Assembly (NCBI GenBank): GCA_019918135.1
Contig: WBZZ01002729.1
Coordinates: 12,501 to 37,500 of the forward strand
Length of the DNA: 25,000 bases
Direction: 5' to 3'
DNA from: Paulinella micropora
Taxonomy: Eukaryota; Cercozoa; Imbricatea; Euglyphida; Paulinellidae
Part shown: positions 1 to 9,209 of the stretch, piece by piece
How the letters are laid out: the number at the start of each line of letters is the position of its first letter
How positions within the stretch are numbered: position 1 is the stretch's first letter
Position numbers and translations under genes: made by a program
Notes under the pieces: generated by a model
Told to the model about the DNA's origin: nothing
The model's input: the letters and a program-made list of their open reading frames with translations, nothing else
Database searches by the model: none

Positions 1-28
1 TTATTAATATATCAAGTCTAGACTTACA

Positions 29-65
29 GACATACATACATACATACATACATACATGCATACAT
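29..65. repeat. (CATA)n microsatellite
   Basis: About eight tandem copies of the tetranucleotide CATA/TACA, with one interruption (catg), in the AT-rich flank. Such tetranucleotide tracts are typical of eukaryotic nuclear DNA. Confidence 0.9.
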
Positions 66-1002
66 CATTATTAATACATCAAGTAGAGTTGAAGAAGGAA
101 GGAATATCATTATTAATATTAATATAAACCTAGATGAACCTGTCAGGAAATACCGGTACTAGTACGTAGAGCACTAATAACACAACTAATATGATTTTTT
201 TACCTAGCACTCACCTGAACTTGTGACTAGAACTATTAAATTTTCGTAGAACTAGCCCTAGCTAGTGCGATCTGCTAGCTGCCACAACTAGTTTTATCAA
301 TAATAAATGTTATTAATAGTATACTATAATTATCTTTATGTAAGTTTCACTTTTTATGTCTCTTGATCATGAGTCATCTACCTCTTCCACTGTTCTCAGC
401 GGAGTGTTCCATTTTATCATGAGTCTCTTCTGCTTCCCATCCATGATCAGCTCTACGAGTGACTCGTGGCAAGTATCATTCTTTTGCCCTCGGTGGCATT
501 CAAGCCTCCGTTGTATATATGCCCCTCAGGCCTCGTTTTGACTCTGACTCTTTGGTCGGAAGCACATTTTTTGTTTACCTGAAAGTTTCCTGAAAGTTCT
601 GACACTTCACATGATCTTCCCACGGAGGTGGCTCAATCCTACCGTCACCTGCGCCGCCGCGGTGGCAATTTTTAGATGATTATTCAAGTTAATAGTTTGA
701 AAGGCTGAGTGATGCGTAAAGAAAAAAACTTCAAAAAAAAAAAATCTTATCTATTAGTGAATACTACTTAATCATGATTAAACTTAGGCTTGCACAAGTT
801 TTAGGCGGGTACTACTGAGATAGTTCAAATTGATTGAGCCCGTGCGGCACGGTTTGATTCTGAGTTTCCTTCTGTTTCAATAAAGACTCAGTAAGCCTGG
901 CCTACAGAATGGGAACCCCTCCACGGCAACCTCCTAACGTTACAATGATGGTTGCCACCCAGCACCGTAGTGAGTCTGGAGTCAAATATTGATTGTTGGG
1001 AG

Positions 1003-1040
1003 AAAAAAAAAAGAAAAAAAAGAAAAAAAAGAAAAAAAAA
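1003..1040. repeat. Poly-A tract with 9-nt period (A8G)
   Basis: A-rich tract interrupted by single G residues at a nearly regular nine-base spacing, followed by cactgcg. It looks like a simple A8G repeat in intergenic DNA. A retroposon tail is possible, but I see no element attached to it. Confidence 0.8.
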
Positions 1041-1528
1041 CACTGCGTTTATTTTTTCTCTCAGTTGTGTATTAATATCTCTTGATATTACGTTTGTATT
1101 CCTCTTACGCTTCCCACTTCAGTAGTATGCCTACTAGTGGCAAGTGTTCTCTTACTTCAAGTACAGTGTTTGCGTGAAAACCATTTCATGAACTTTAGAA
1201 CAACTCGGAATATTTTAGGAATTTTGAAATAATATCCAGGAGTCAGTTCAGATCTTGAGTACAATCTGAAACGACTTCAAGTGCTTCGTTCTCAGCCTGT
1301 TTCGTTTTGTCCTTGCTTCTTATTCAGTACTTGAATCGTCACGTTAGAAACTTCCCATCAAAGGGCTTTCTCATAAGCCACGACAAGGGTCCGAGGCTAC
1401 ATATGGGAGGCAAGTATTGGCTGCGAAACCAAACCAAACGCTTGAAGTAATCGCTTATTAATGCTTTCGAACCAGGCCATCTCACAAAACCAGGAACGAA
1501 AAAGTACGAGACTGGACGTGTGATAGAT

Positions 1529-1870
1529 TTAGATAGAGAGTTGTTTTGGCCCGCAGCCGGGCATGTGTACCTGAAGCAGTAGGGGGGGGGGGGGGGGGGC
1601 ACCTACGCCAACCACCGCGCTGCCGACCCCGCCTCGCCGCGCTGTCGCGCTTCGAGGCGGGGTCGGCAGCGCGGGATTGGCGTATGGCGCTTGGTAAGGC
1701 CGCCGGAGGAGGTCATCGAGTGTCACGTAGTGTGTGGGCAGCGGCTTGTCGAGGTCGCACGAGATCGTTGGACGCAAGAGCAGTTTGCAGCAGGAGCGCA
1801 CACAGCCGACCACGATGATAGCGGTTGTAACGATCAGAGCCCAGGCCAACAGAGCTTCTTCCACTGGCAT
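1529..1870 (-). CDS. Small single-pass membrane protein
   Basis: An open frame of 113 residues from an ATG at 1870. Residues about 5-25 form one strong hydrophobic segment (ALLAWALIVTTAIIVVGC) followed by Cys and basic residues, as in a signal anchor or single-pass membrane protein. The middle holds an acidic/Arg patch (DDLLRRPY). The C-terminal third is translated from the long palindrome and the G-run, giving Pro- and Gly/Ala-rich sequence that may not be genuine coding, so the true end could be earlier. It is followed downstream by AT-rich flank and preceded by another membrane-protein gene in the same direction. No family recognised. Confidence 0.45.
   Translation of the reverse strand: MPVEEALLAWALIVTTAIIVVGCVRSCCKLLLRPTISCDLDKPLPTHYVTLDDLLRRPYQAPYANPALPTPPRSATARRGGVGSAVVGVGAPPPPPLLLQVHMPGCGPKQLSI
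1582..1599. repeat. Homopolymer run of 18 G
   Basis: Eighteen consecutive G residues, immediately left of the long palindrome. This is the only long G-run in the window. It lies at the left edge of the viral gene block and is read as a Pro run on the minus strand in the C-terminus of the small ORF 1529-1870. Confidence 0.95.
1604..1684. repeat. 81-bp near-perfect palindrome (hairpin) at left edge of viral block
   Basis: Two 22-bp perfect inverted arms (1615-1636 and 1653-1674) are flanked by further 8-bp perfect arms (1604-1611 TACGCCAA and 1677-1684 TTGGCGTA), separated by a 3-versus-2-base bulge. The 16-base centre is also largely self-complementary (GCGC tgtc GCGC), with one 2-base mismatch on each side. 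The whole unit can therefore fold into a long GC-rich hairpin with a tetraloop. Long palindromes of this kind are the substrates of telomere resolvases and the hairpin ends of linear viral genomes. The link to the resolvase-like gene at 10.5-12.3 kb is inference. Confidence 0.9.
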
Positions 1871-1905
1871 TGTTCACTTTAGACTAGCTACACAAGATTC
1901 TTTTT

Positions 1906-2360
1906 TTAGAAGCGGTAGTGTCCTTGGCCCGCGGGGTTCAGGTAGCCTTCGTAGAAGTACTGGCTGAAGACTTCTGAAAGTGCGCCGATCAAGAACAGCT
2001 GCTTGGCGGCGTCGCTGTCGCCTACCATCCCAAGCTGGCCGCGGCCCATGAGCCTAGGCAGCATGGCAAACAGCAGGCCTCCACCCGCCACGTGCACGGC
2101 CAGTGAAGGATAAGAGGCCAGACGGCCCTCCTTGGTGCGGTTAAGGACCCTACTTTGAATGAGGTTGATAGCAGTGGCAGTCACAAAGGCCACGACAGCC
2201 AGGCCGGTGCTCTTGCTGACCATGACACCACTCAGGCCGGGCACGGCCGAGAGGTTGAAGACGGCAGGGCCCTGAATGACGACCGGTGCGGCCAAGCGGC
2301 CGCCGCGCCTGATCGGGCAAAGTTTTCAAGCGAGAACAGATCGCTCACCACTTCGGACAT
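1906..2360 (-). CDS. Multi-pass membrane protein (virion-type), one frameshift
   Basis: The best start is the ATG at 2360, giving an N-terminus beginning MSEVVSDLFSLENFARSG. This frame shifts near 2295-2305 into the frame that continues with AAPVVIQGPAVFNL and ends at 1906. The body has about three hydrophobic segments (around GLAVVAFVTATAINLI, LAVHVAGGGLLFAMLPRL and LFLIGALSEVFSQYFYEGYL) and a short polar tail. The organisation recalls the small, Gly-rich inner-membrane proteins of large DNA viruses, but I do not recognise a named family. The frameshift falls in a GC-rich repeat-like stretch (GCG/GGC), so a base-calling error is possible as well as decay. Confidence 0.55.
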
Positions 2361-2394
2361 TCTTTTGGAGAGATGTTTAATTGGCGCATAACAA

Positions 2395-2411
2395 AATAAA
2401 GATTTTTTATT
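2395..2411. terminator. AT-rich hairpin after gene end
   Basis: A six-base stem AATAAA / TTTATT around a five-base loop, directly downstream of the stop of the minus-strand gene ending at 2414. It also contains an AATAAA polyadenylation-like signal on the plus strand. Hairpins just after stop codons act as 3'-end signals in some giant viruses. The function here is inferred from position only. Confidence 0.35.
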
Positions 2412-2413
2412 AT

Positions 2414-3083
2414 TTAACTACTCTTCTTCTTTTCTTCTGCGGGCGCGGGTGCGTCCAGATTTGTGGCTTGGCTAGCTGGCTGTGCTGCAAACATCGTGTT
2501 CTTGACATGAGTGATGGCGGCCGATTGCGCCGTCAGCAGAGCTAGTTCAGTCATAGGGTCCAGGCGCTGCAGTCCGATGCCCGCGCGCAGCTTGGCCCGC
2601 TCGACCAAGAAGCACCACCGATCATTTGCAAAGCAGGCCTCGGTCGTACCAGAGATTTGGTAACGCGAGCGGTTCGCTACCAAGTTTTCGAGGCACACTA
2701 GGCCTTGCTTGAGCACGGCGTCCGCCAGCTCGCCAGACAGTTCACCTTCCAGCACTTCCTCGACTTCGTCCAACAACAGCGGCAGCTTCTGCCTGGGTAG
2801 CCTGCGTAGAGTTTTTGGGTCGCAGTTGATGTGCGCCTTTTTGAGCTTGGGGCCGATCAGGGCACTGCGGCCATAGGCGCACAGGAGCCTGTAGTTGGGG
2901 TCATCGCGCAGCACAGGGTCTTCAGGTCCTGCCGACGATGGCGCGGCCAGACGCCGTGCCAGGCTCGCTTGAGAAGGGCCTGCCGTTCTGCGCCGCTTGG
3001 CCGGAGGAGGGGGGAGAGGAACAGCGGGCAGCTGTTCGATCTTTGTCTCGAGCGGTGGCTAAGTTGGCAAAAGGGTCTGTCAT
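2414..3083 (-). CDS. Unidentified viral alpha-helical protein with Pro/Arg-rich linker, one frameshift
   Basis: The start is an ATG at 3083 (MTDPFANLATA). Near 3047 the frame shifts into one reading KIEQLPAVPLPPPPAKRRR, which continues without a break to the stop at 2414. The product has a short N-terminus, a Pro/Arg linker and a helical domain of about 165 residues (DPNYRLLCAYGR ... LLLDEVEEVLEGELSGELAD ... RWCFLVERAKLRAG), ending in a Lys-rich tail (AEEKKKSS). The layout resembles conserved uncharacterised helical proteins of large DNA viruses, but I cannot name one. It sits in a run of membrane-protein genes, suggesting a virion or assembly role (inference). Confidence 0.5.
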
Positions 3084-3133
3084 GACGATCGCTCATTCAA
3101 TCTAACAAATTGCCCCAAGATTCTTGTTTTAAG

Positions 3134-3240
3134 CTACTCAAAGATGTTGGCATTGCCAGCCTTGTGGATGGTGTTCCAGCCTCGCACGAACAAGCCGCCC
3201 GCTGCGAGCAGCAGCTGATTGGCGGCGGCAAATAATAATA
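3134..3240 (-). CDS. Short hydrophobic ORF fragment, no ATG
   Basis: An open frame of about 34 codons ending at 3134 that reads LLLFAAANQLLLAAGGLFV and then RGWNTIHKAGNANIFE. The composition is that of a membrane segment with a polar C-terminus. It has no ATG upstream and runs into a T-rich tract, so it is either a remnant of a small membrane protein or one whose start was lost by an indel. It shares its upstream region with the plus-strand gene at 3289. Confidence 0.3.
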
Positions 3241-3288
3241 AAAAAAAAAATTCTTGTCGGGCAGATTAACTACTAACAGACAGCCACC

Positions 3289-3990
3289 ATGAGCGGGAAC
3301 AGAGGCCCTACCGTGCCGCTAGTCAACACAGGCGATGAAAAGGCGGCCGCCGCCCAGGCCAACCAAGTCGAGCATGGTACCGAGACCCGGCCGATCATCC
3401 AGACCGACTCGCTCGCCACCAGCTCGATCATCTACTCGGCACTGTCCGCCGCGGGCACGGGCCTTGATGAAGCCAAATGACCTGTTATCAGCCAGATGAA
3501 GAAGGTGGCCCAGCGCCTGTCACAAAACTCACTGACCCCTTGGTACAAGGTCAATCTACTCCCAATTTTACTCCTACTCATACTCGTATTCCTGCTCAGG
3601 GAGCGGTCCTGCTCGTCGGCACGCCCGTGGAGATCACTAGCGTGTACGGAGAGGCTTTCTGCAAGAGCAACTCCTGTGAAGACCCAGCGAAAGACAAATG
3701 GGACGCAAATAACACCAACATGCTACCGTGGTTAGTGGAGTTGCGTCGAACCTATGGAAATTCCTGGGAGGTATCACTGCTTCTTTTTTTTTGCGTGAAC
3801 TCAGTCTTTTTTTTGTTTGTGCCTTGTGCAGGGCTGCATGCAAGTGGCAGGTTTCGTGGAACAGTACCAAACGGCCAAGGTCAGAGACGAACAGTGGGCG
3901 CGGATCCCTGCGGTGTCTTCTCTCGATCGCGAGAACGGCTCGGTGTTACTTCCAACAAGATGGTGGCATCAGCGATGGCCGGCTGCTTGA
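3289..3990 (+). pseudogene. Single-pass membrane protein with spliced 3' end; one stop and one frameshift
   Basis: The ATG at 3289 has an excellent eukaryotic start context (gccaccATGag). About 63 residues of polar sequence lead to an in-frame TGA at 3478-3480. The same frame then continues (MKKVAQRLSQNSLTPWYKV) into one strong membrane segment (LLPILLLLILVFLL). Near 3600 the frame shifts into one reading GAVLLVGTPVEITSVYGEAF, a polar domain with two Cys (CKSNSC). At 3770 a 61-nt intron (3771-3831) interrupts it in phase 0. The downstream exon reads GCMQVAGFVEQYQTAKVRDE and ends at 3990. The 3' end overlaps, in antisense, the end of the coiled-coil gene. Probably a virion membrane protein; the family is not recognised. 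Confidence 0.5.
3771..3831 (+). other. Spliceosomal-type intron (61 nt) in membrane-protein gene
   Basis: 5' site GAG|GTATCACT, then a pyrimidine-rich interior, then 3' site TTGTGCAG|GGC. Both sides are in phase 0. Removal joins ...RRTYGNSWE to GCMQVAGFVEQ and gives an uninterrupted reading to the stop at 3988-3990. Supported by sequence and frame only. Confidence 0.6.
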
Positions 3991-6900
3991 ACACTTTTTC
4001 GATGGGCGCTTCGGCCACGGTAGTTTGTAGGACTTCGATGGCCTTTTTTTCGGCGTCCTCGCGTTCCTTGCGCTTTTTCGATGCGACGCGCGACTGTGTC
4101 TCGTTGACTTTGCCCAAGGCCAAAGCCAAGGTCGGGTCGAAGGTGCTGCATTTTTTTATCCCGGGCCCGGTGTGTTCAGTTGATTGTCAATTTTTTGTTT
4201 TTTGGGGCCCGTCTTTTTTCCTGTACTCGTCTTCTTACGCTTTGTTGTTTTTTGGTTTGTCAACCACCGCTTGCACTTTCACGAGATTTATGCCTAGGTC
4301 AGACAAGACCTTGTCCCATAGCTCCATCAGTTTCTCGCCACGCGGGCCTTCTTTTTTGATGTCTTCTGCCTTTTTCAGGATTAGACGGTTCAGCCTGAGC
4401 GATTTCTTGCTCGGCTCGACGGGTCCCTGGCTCCTTGTCTTGCGGTTCAGCAGCTCCTTGAGCAAGGGGATGGGCGGTTCGTTGTTCAGGCCGGTAGCGA
4501 GCTTCTGGTCGTGCCATCTGCCCGTGCTGTAGGCCAGCGCCAGGCGCACCAGCTTAACCCTCTTTTCGAAGCTGATCGGGTTGTCTTTGTTGTTCTCCAG
4601 GATCTGGAGCCCTCCCTTTTTATCCAGTAGCTTGGGAAGAGCTTGTAGTCCATGTCGTTAGCCTTCTTTCCGGCCGTGGCCGTTAGCACAAGGTTGGCCA
4701 GGTAGCGGAGGGGTAAGTTGTCCTTGTACCTTTGCATGTTCTCAGGATCATTGATGATGCGTCCGATGACGTTCTGTGTTGCCTTGTACAAACTCTTTGG
4801 CTTTTTTGGGCGTGCTTATAACCTCCTTCATTTCATCCATGTTGTTCACGGCCATGTTGTGTTTGCGTTCGTACTCCAGTATGCCCACGCGCAACACGTC
4901 GAGTATCTCCCGCTCACGATCGAGCGGCAAAGGGTCGCCCTTGCTGTTGCCAACTGCCATTGCCTGGTACATGATCTCTTGTTCCAGCTGTTTGGTCGTC
5001 AGCTCCTTGCTTGGCTGCGGTTCCTGGTCCATTGGCTGCGTAGCGTGTTGCCCCTCGCGGTCTTTGCTGTCCTCTCTGTCGCCAGCTCCTGTAGGCAGCG
5101 TTGCACGCTGTCCGTCGCTGGCGCCGCCACCGTCGCCTCCTCCCCCGGAGGCCACTTTTATGCTGTGGACAGTCGAGTCGCTTGCCTCGACACCCCTAGG
5201 CGGCGCCGGGTTCGCTCCTCCTGCCCGCATGCCCGTGCCGCGAGAGTGGTTGGGCGCGACGAGGCCGGCCTGCTGGTTCAGGTCGCGCGCTAGTGAGCTG
5301 CTGAGAATCTTTTTGTACTCCTGTTCGAGCCCCTCGTGCGACAGATCGCTGTCGGCGCCGGTCGCTAACTTCGTAAACAGCGAAGTCCTGGCAAAACGGT
5401 CGAGCTGGTCCTTGTTTTCGAAGGCGCGGATGCCCGACTCGGCCATTCTTGGCGTTGGCACTGAAGTGGTCGAGCATGCTCGCGTGCAACATTCTTTGTG
5501 CCAGCTTCTTGTCGTAGCCGGGCCGGTTGCTGTCTGCCATGAGCGCCTTGGCCTCGTCCTCGCTGGTGGCAGTGGCTTGGACAGCCGCCCGCCGCAGTTC
5601 CTTGGCTTCGCGCTCTAGCTGCCTGCTGGAACGCTCGCTGCACCTTGTCAAACTTGTTCGCTCGCTCCTTGAGCTCGGTGTTGCTCTGTGCAAGCTGCCG
5701 GCCGTGCTCTGCCAACACTCGGTTGCGCTCCTCGGTGGCCAAGTGCTTCTGTTCGGCCTGGGCGGCCTGCGCCTGGTAGAACATGCTGGTGATCGCGGAG
5801 CCGACGTACCCAGTGAAGGCCTGAGCGTACCACTTGCCCAGTTCGGACACTTTCTGTGTTATTTCCGTTAAGTTGCTCTTGGTGACCCCGAGCTCGGTCT
5901 CGAGCGAACCAACCTCTTCCTCCAATGCTTTCTTTTCGGCCTCTCGCTCGGTGAGCGCGGCCTGCAGGTGTTGGATATTTTCGGCCGTGCGCGCTTGATC
6001 AGAGCGCAGGGCGGTCTCCAGGTTGGCTACCACACTCCGTGATTTTGCTAACTGCTCGCGCGTCTCGCCAAGCATCTCTTCTTGCTCCTGGCGGGCACGC
6101 TGTAGCGCATTGATGTGTGCCCCCGCTTTGTCGTTGCTCATTTCGGACTTGGCCAGGAGGCCGCGTAGTGCCTCCTCGTTCTGGCGCAGGTGTTTGGCGC
6201 GGCGCTCGCTGCGGGCCAGCTGGTCCGCCAGGCGTCCCTGGCCTGTCGCTCGAACTTTACCCTCTGCTCGTCGCTCTCGGCCGCGTACCTGTTCCTCTCT
6301 GCTTCTGCCTCCGCCGTCGCCTGCTGCAGTTTCTGGCCAAGGACCCCGAGCCGCTGCTCGAGCGAACTTGCATATGCCTTGGTTCTATCCGCAGGCGCCT
6401 GTGAGCGCGTGGCCACTTCCGTGGCTTGGTCGAAATCGGCGCTGCGGATGCGCAGCCTGTCTCGTTCCGCCGCTAGGTCGCGCAGGTCATTGAGGAGCGC
6501 GTCCGTTTCCTGTTGTTGTTTTTGGAGCCTTGCGCTCAGGTCCTCTCTCTCCTCCTGGGCCTGTTGCCCGATGTTGAGCGCCTCGGTAAGCTGTGCCGCC
6601 AGCTGCTCGAACTTAGCGGTCGCCTGTCCCGCCTCTTCGTCGGAGAGCGCTTATTCTCTGCTCAGTTGTCTAACCTTGTTGGTTAGTTCGGTGCGTTCTT
6701 GGTCCAGTGCAGCCATTTTTTCCCTTGTGCCCAGCATGGCTGCCTCGCGTTTGGCGTTCGGCGATTTCGGTGACTTTGTTCTTGTTTTTCAGTTCTTCGT
6801 TTTGCTGCTTTAGGTCGTCGACTTCCATGTCAGTCCCCAGCCTCTCGGCCTCGCGCTGTCTGTTCTCCTCCGCCTGGCGCGCGCTCGCAGCCAGAATAAT

Positions 6901-7882
6901 CTTATTCCGTGCTTCAAACTCTGCAAGCAGGGCTTCCTTTGCCTTGTGGTTTGCCTCCAGGTAGTCGATTCGGTCTTGCATAGCTTTTTTTCAATCTCGC
7001 GAGCACTTTGCTCGCTGCACGGTTCCATGCCATTTTCGTTTCTGAGTTTTTTCTCTTCCTCGAGAACCCGCATTTCTTGCTCGCGGTCCGCCTTGAATTT
7101 GGCATAGATTTCTTGCTCTCGCTTCTTTAACGCTTCCTGTAGCGCCTGCCATCGAGCAGTAAAGTCTTGTCCCATTTGTCCCATGTGTTGGCGTAGAGCC
7201 TGGATCGCTTGTCTGTTGCGAGCATCTTCCTTGTTCTGTGCTTTTATCTTTGTTATGGCATCTGCCAGGGCCCGCTCCTTGTGTTTTCTGTCCGTGTCCA
7301 TTGCCGCAGTGCTTCGTCTTTTTCAGCTAGCTTGGCATAATACGCGTTTCGTATCCTTTGCTCTGCCTCCGCCTTTTCGCGCTCATAATTAGCTATCTCT
7401 TCCCTTTGTTGGCGGGCCTTCTCGCGTTCCTGTGTCAGGTCTCCCTCAAGGGCAGATTTGTGACGCCTTGCCTGCTCCAGGTCCTTCTGTAAGCTCTCGA
7501 CGTTGTCACCTTTCTTCTTCGCCGCTGTCAGCGCGTCATCGAGGGCACGCTCTGCCTCGGTGGCGCGAATAAGGGCCTTTCCGAGTTTGCTCTGGACTTG
7601 GGTCAGGTGGCCGCTTGCTCTGGTCAGCTCGTGCTCGAGTTCGAATCGCTTGTCGTCGCTCTTGCGCACGCTCTGTCGCAGCCACGCGAGCTCGTGCTCG
7701 CTGTTGTCGCCGTCCTTTTTCTTCCCTTCCAGCTCTTGTATCTGTGCGCTCAGTGCTTCAGTGTTTTCTCTCTCACGCTGCGCGATGGCGGCCAGGGCTC
7801 CGATCTTGGTCTTGAAGGTGCTTTCCAGGTCGCCCAGATCACTTAGTCCACTCGCACGGAGTCTGGCCAGTTCGTCCCGCAT
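3881..7882 (-). pseudogene. Very long coiled-coil protein, many frameshifts
   Basis: From an ATG at 7882 (MRDELARLRAS), consecutive overlapping frames encode about 1,300 residues. They switch frame near 7300, 6980, 6757, 6232, 5630, 5455, 4790, 4625, 4245 and 4158, and are crossed by one in-frame TAA (6651-6653). From 7882 to about 5450 the sequence is almost pure charged heptad repeat (runs of E, K, A, Q, R, L). About 5450-5050 encodes a linker with Gly/Ala/Asp-rich segments. About 5000-4250 encodes a more globular Leu/Lys-rich part. The end is Lys-rich (KKRKEREDAEKKA). A long filamentous or scaffolding role in the virion or virus factory is possible but unproven. The breaks are mostly single-base shifts. 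It could be two or three adjacent genes rather than one. It starts head-to-head with the ATPase gene, with almost no spacer. Confidence 0.6.
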
Positions 7883-7888
7883 GGGCAA

Positions 7889-8849
7889 TTGTTCGTTTTA
7901 ATTGGCAAATCGGAACGCGGCAAGACGCATTTCCTTAAGGTCGTATTTAGTCGCGTTTGGATGATTCATATTTGCGACCTGATAATGTAGTGGCTGCTCT
8001 ATTCTCTGTGTGCGCGCAAGAAGGACCCTTTCCAGTACGGCCTGATCATGGCTCGCACGAAGTTCAAGAACAGCTTTTCGTTCCATTTCGCGAGCGAGCA
8101 GCACTGCAAGATCTATGAAGGGTTCAGGATGGACATCTTGCAAAACTACGTAGAGAACCTCAAGAAGCGCTACCTCGAGAACAAGTACCTCGAACCCAGC
8201 TTCATCCTTTTTGACGATTTGATTGGTATTATCGACTCGACCGACCGCTGGATGCAGAACTTCTTCGGGACATACCGCCACTACAACATCACGATCTTCA
8301 TTGCGGTAAGTACAGTCACGCGCCTGTCATTTCTGAGTGTTCGTGTCTGTTCAGGTGCAGTACCTGACCGGGCGCAACTCCGTGAGCCCGTCACTCTCTT
8401 TCTGCCTCTACACGCACGTGGCAAAGATTGTTCTGTGTTATAGGATTATGCGCAAACAGACGTCACATTGCATCATGTTCAACTCGAAGGTGCAGCGGAC
8501 TCTTAACAACCTGTGGGAAAACCGGCTCTTTCCCAAAAAGGAGTTTCTAAGTCACTTTGCTCAGTGCACGGACGAGCGTAACGTGGGGACGCGTCATGCT
8601 GCAATGATTTACCACGATCATTTAGATAGGCTGGAGTTGAACTATAAGTCCTGGCTTGCACCCGCTTCGCTGCCGGACGGCGAAGTCATCCTCAAAGGGC
8701 CGGACCCGCCCAAGCCGCCGAGCCAAGCGGATATCCAGAAACAGGAATGCCTGAAACAGCTAGCGTACCGCGCGCCGAGCTGGCTGCCGACTTCGCTCAA
8801 GGGCATGTCGCGCCAAGAGCGAGAAATGATGCAAAAAATGTTATTTTAA
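7889..8849 (+). CDS. A32-like FtsK/HerA-type DNA packaging ATPase, two introns
   Basis: This ATPase drives viral genome packaging into capsids. Seen: Walker A GKSERGKTHF (about 7904-7930), then, after removing a 48-nt intron (7943-7990), WLLYSLCARKKDPFQYGLI and TKFKNSF. Walker B is FILFDD (about 8201-8220). Next come TYRHYNITIFIA and, after a 49-nt intron (8306-8354), VQYLTGRNSVSPSLS, the sensor region typical of A32 proteins. Without splicing, an in-frame TAG and a frame change destroy the fold. No in-frame ATG precedes Walker A; the frame is open from 7847, and an ATG at 7881 is out of frame. So the start is lost or lies in an unseen exon; 7889 is only the last TTG before the P-loop. The stop TAA is at 8847, but the same frame stays open beyond it. 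Confidence 0.8.
7943..7990 (+). other. Intron 1 (48 nt) in packaging ATPase
   Basis: 5' site GTC|GTATTT, a branch-like CTGATAA shortly before the end, and 3' site AATGTAG|TGG. Phase 0. The intron contains the in-frame TAG. Splicing brings the helix after the P-loop (HFLKV) next to WLLYSLCARKKDPF, the order expected in A32 ATPases. An alternative donor three bases upstream (AAG|GTCGTA, 51 nt) also keeps the frame. Confidence 0.65.
8306..8354 (+). other. Intron 2 (49 nt) in packaging ATPase
   Basis: Consensus 5' site GCG|GTAAGT and 3' site CTGTTCAG|GTG, phase 0. Splicing joins NITIFIA to VQYLTGRNS and corrects a frame change in the middle of a conserved motif. This is the clearest intron in the viral part. 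Confidence 0.8.
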
Positions 8850-9209
8850 GGCGACCGCGCGAGACAGCGCCTCAAAAAGGACGAGAAGACAATGGCCCAA
8901 CGGGACAAGGAGATCCTCCAGAAGCTGGACCAGCAAACCCGAGACGCAGAGAAGTTGGCGGCGGAGCGGTTTGCGCAGCAGAACCAGCTGCAAGCTGCAC
9001 CGTTCAAGAGCAAGTTTGTGTACACCAACGCCGGTACAACGGTCAGGCCACTCCCTCCCGTCATTATTAGGTGGAAGGCCGCCCGGCGACGGTTACGACA
9101 GCTCTTAAAGGCAAGAAAAAACAAAAGTTCTGGCCCTTGTATATATACCGAAAGTCAAATGATACTAGCGGCGCTGCCGGCCGATCTCTTGGTGGAAGCG
9201 CTCTCGTAG
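8850..9209 (+). CDS. Charged coiled-coil reading frame continuing the ATPase frame
   Basis: In the same frame as the ATPase, and separated from it only by the TAA at 8847-8849, the sequence stays open to 9209: RARQRLKKDEKT, then MAQRDKEILQKLDQQTRDAE (ATG at 8892), then AAPFKSKFVYTNAGTTVRPL and an Arg/Lys-rich stretch. It may be a C-terminal extension of the ATPase split by a nonsense change, or a separate small gene starting at 8892. Its last about 50 nt overlap the start of the next gene at 9159. No family recognised. Confidence 0.4.
   Translation, partial: GDRARQRLKKDEKTMAQRDKEILQKLDQQTRDAEKLAAERFAQQNQLQAAPFKSKFVYTNAGTTVRPLPPVIIRWKAARRRLRQLLKARKNKSSGPCIYTESQMILAALPADLLVEALS
9140..9147 (+). 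promoter_or_regulatory. TATA-like box before ATG 9159
   Basis: Perfect TATATATA eleven bases upstream of the ATG at 9159, inside otherwise GC-rich sequence. It supports this ATG as the start of the next gene. Late-type viral promoters often have short AT-rich boxes this close to the start. Confidence 0.4.

Larger units (their letters stand above)
1..1528. other. AT-rich left flank without recognisable gene
   Basis: About 1.5 kb of AT-rich DNA with short simple repeats, homopolymer A/T tracts and no open frame with recognisable motifs or coding character. The longest open stretch on the plus strand (356-541) is Ser/Phe-rich, has no family resemblance and is treated as chance. I found no tRNA, rRNA or clear transposon end. 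It probably represents host intergenic DNA flanking the viral block. Confidence 0.5.

Noticed and set aside
356..541. Small plus-strand frame in the left flank
   Set aside because: Short, Ser/Phe-rich, AT-rich context, no start context or family resemblance.
780..900. tRNA-like stretch (GTTCAAATTGA)
   Set aside because: A single B-box-like word without a matching A box or cloverleaf stems.
3477..4532. Long plus-strand open frame (351 codons)
   Set aside because: Only its first part, to 3770, is an exon of the membrane-protein gene. Beyond the intron it is a Phe/Ser-rich antisense shadow of the coiled-coil gene.
4776..5618. Plus-strand open frame of 280 codons
   Set aside because: Low-complexity Ser/Cys/Arg composition, antisense to a strongly helical, well-ordered minus-strand frame.
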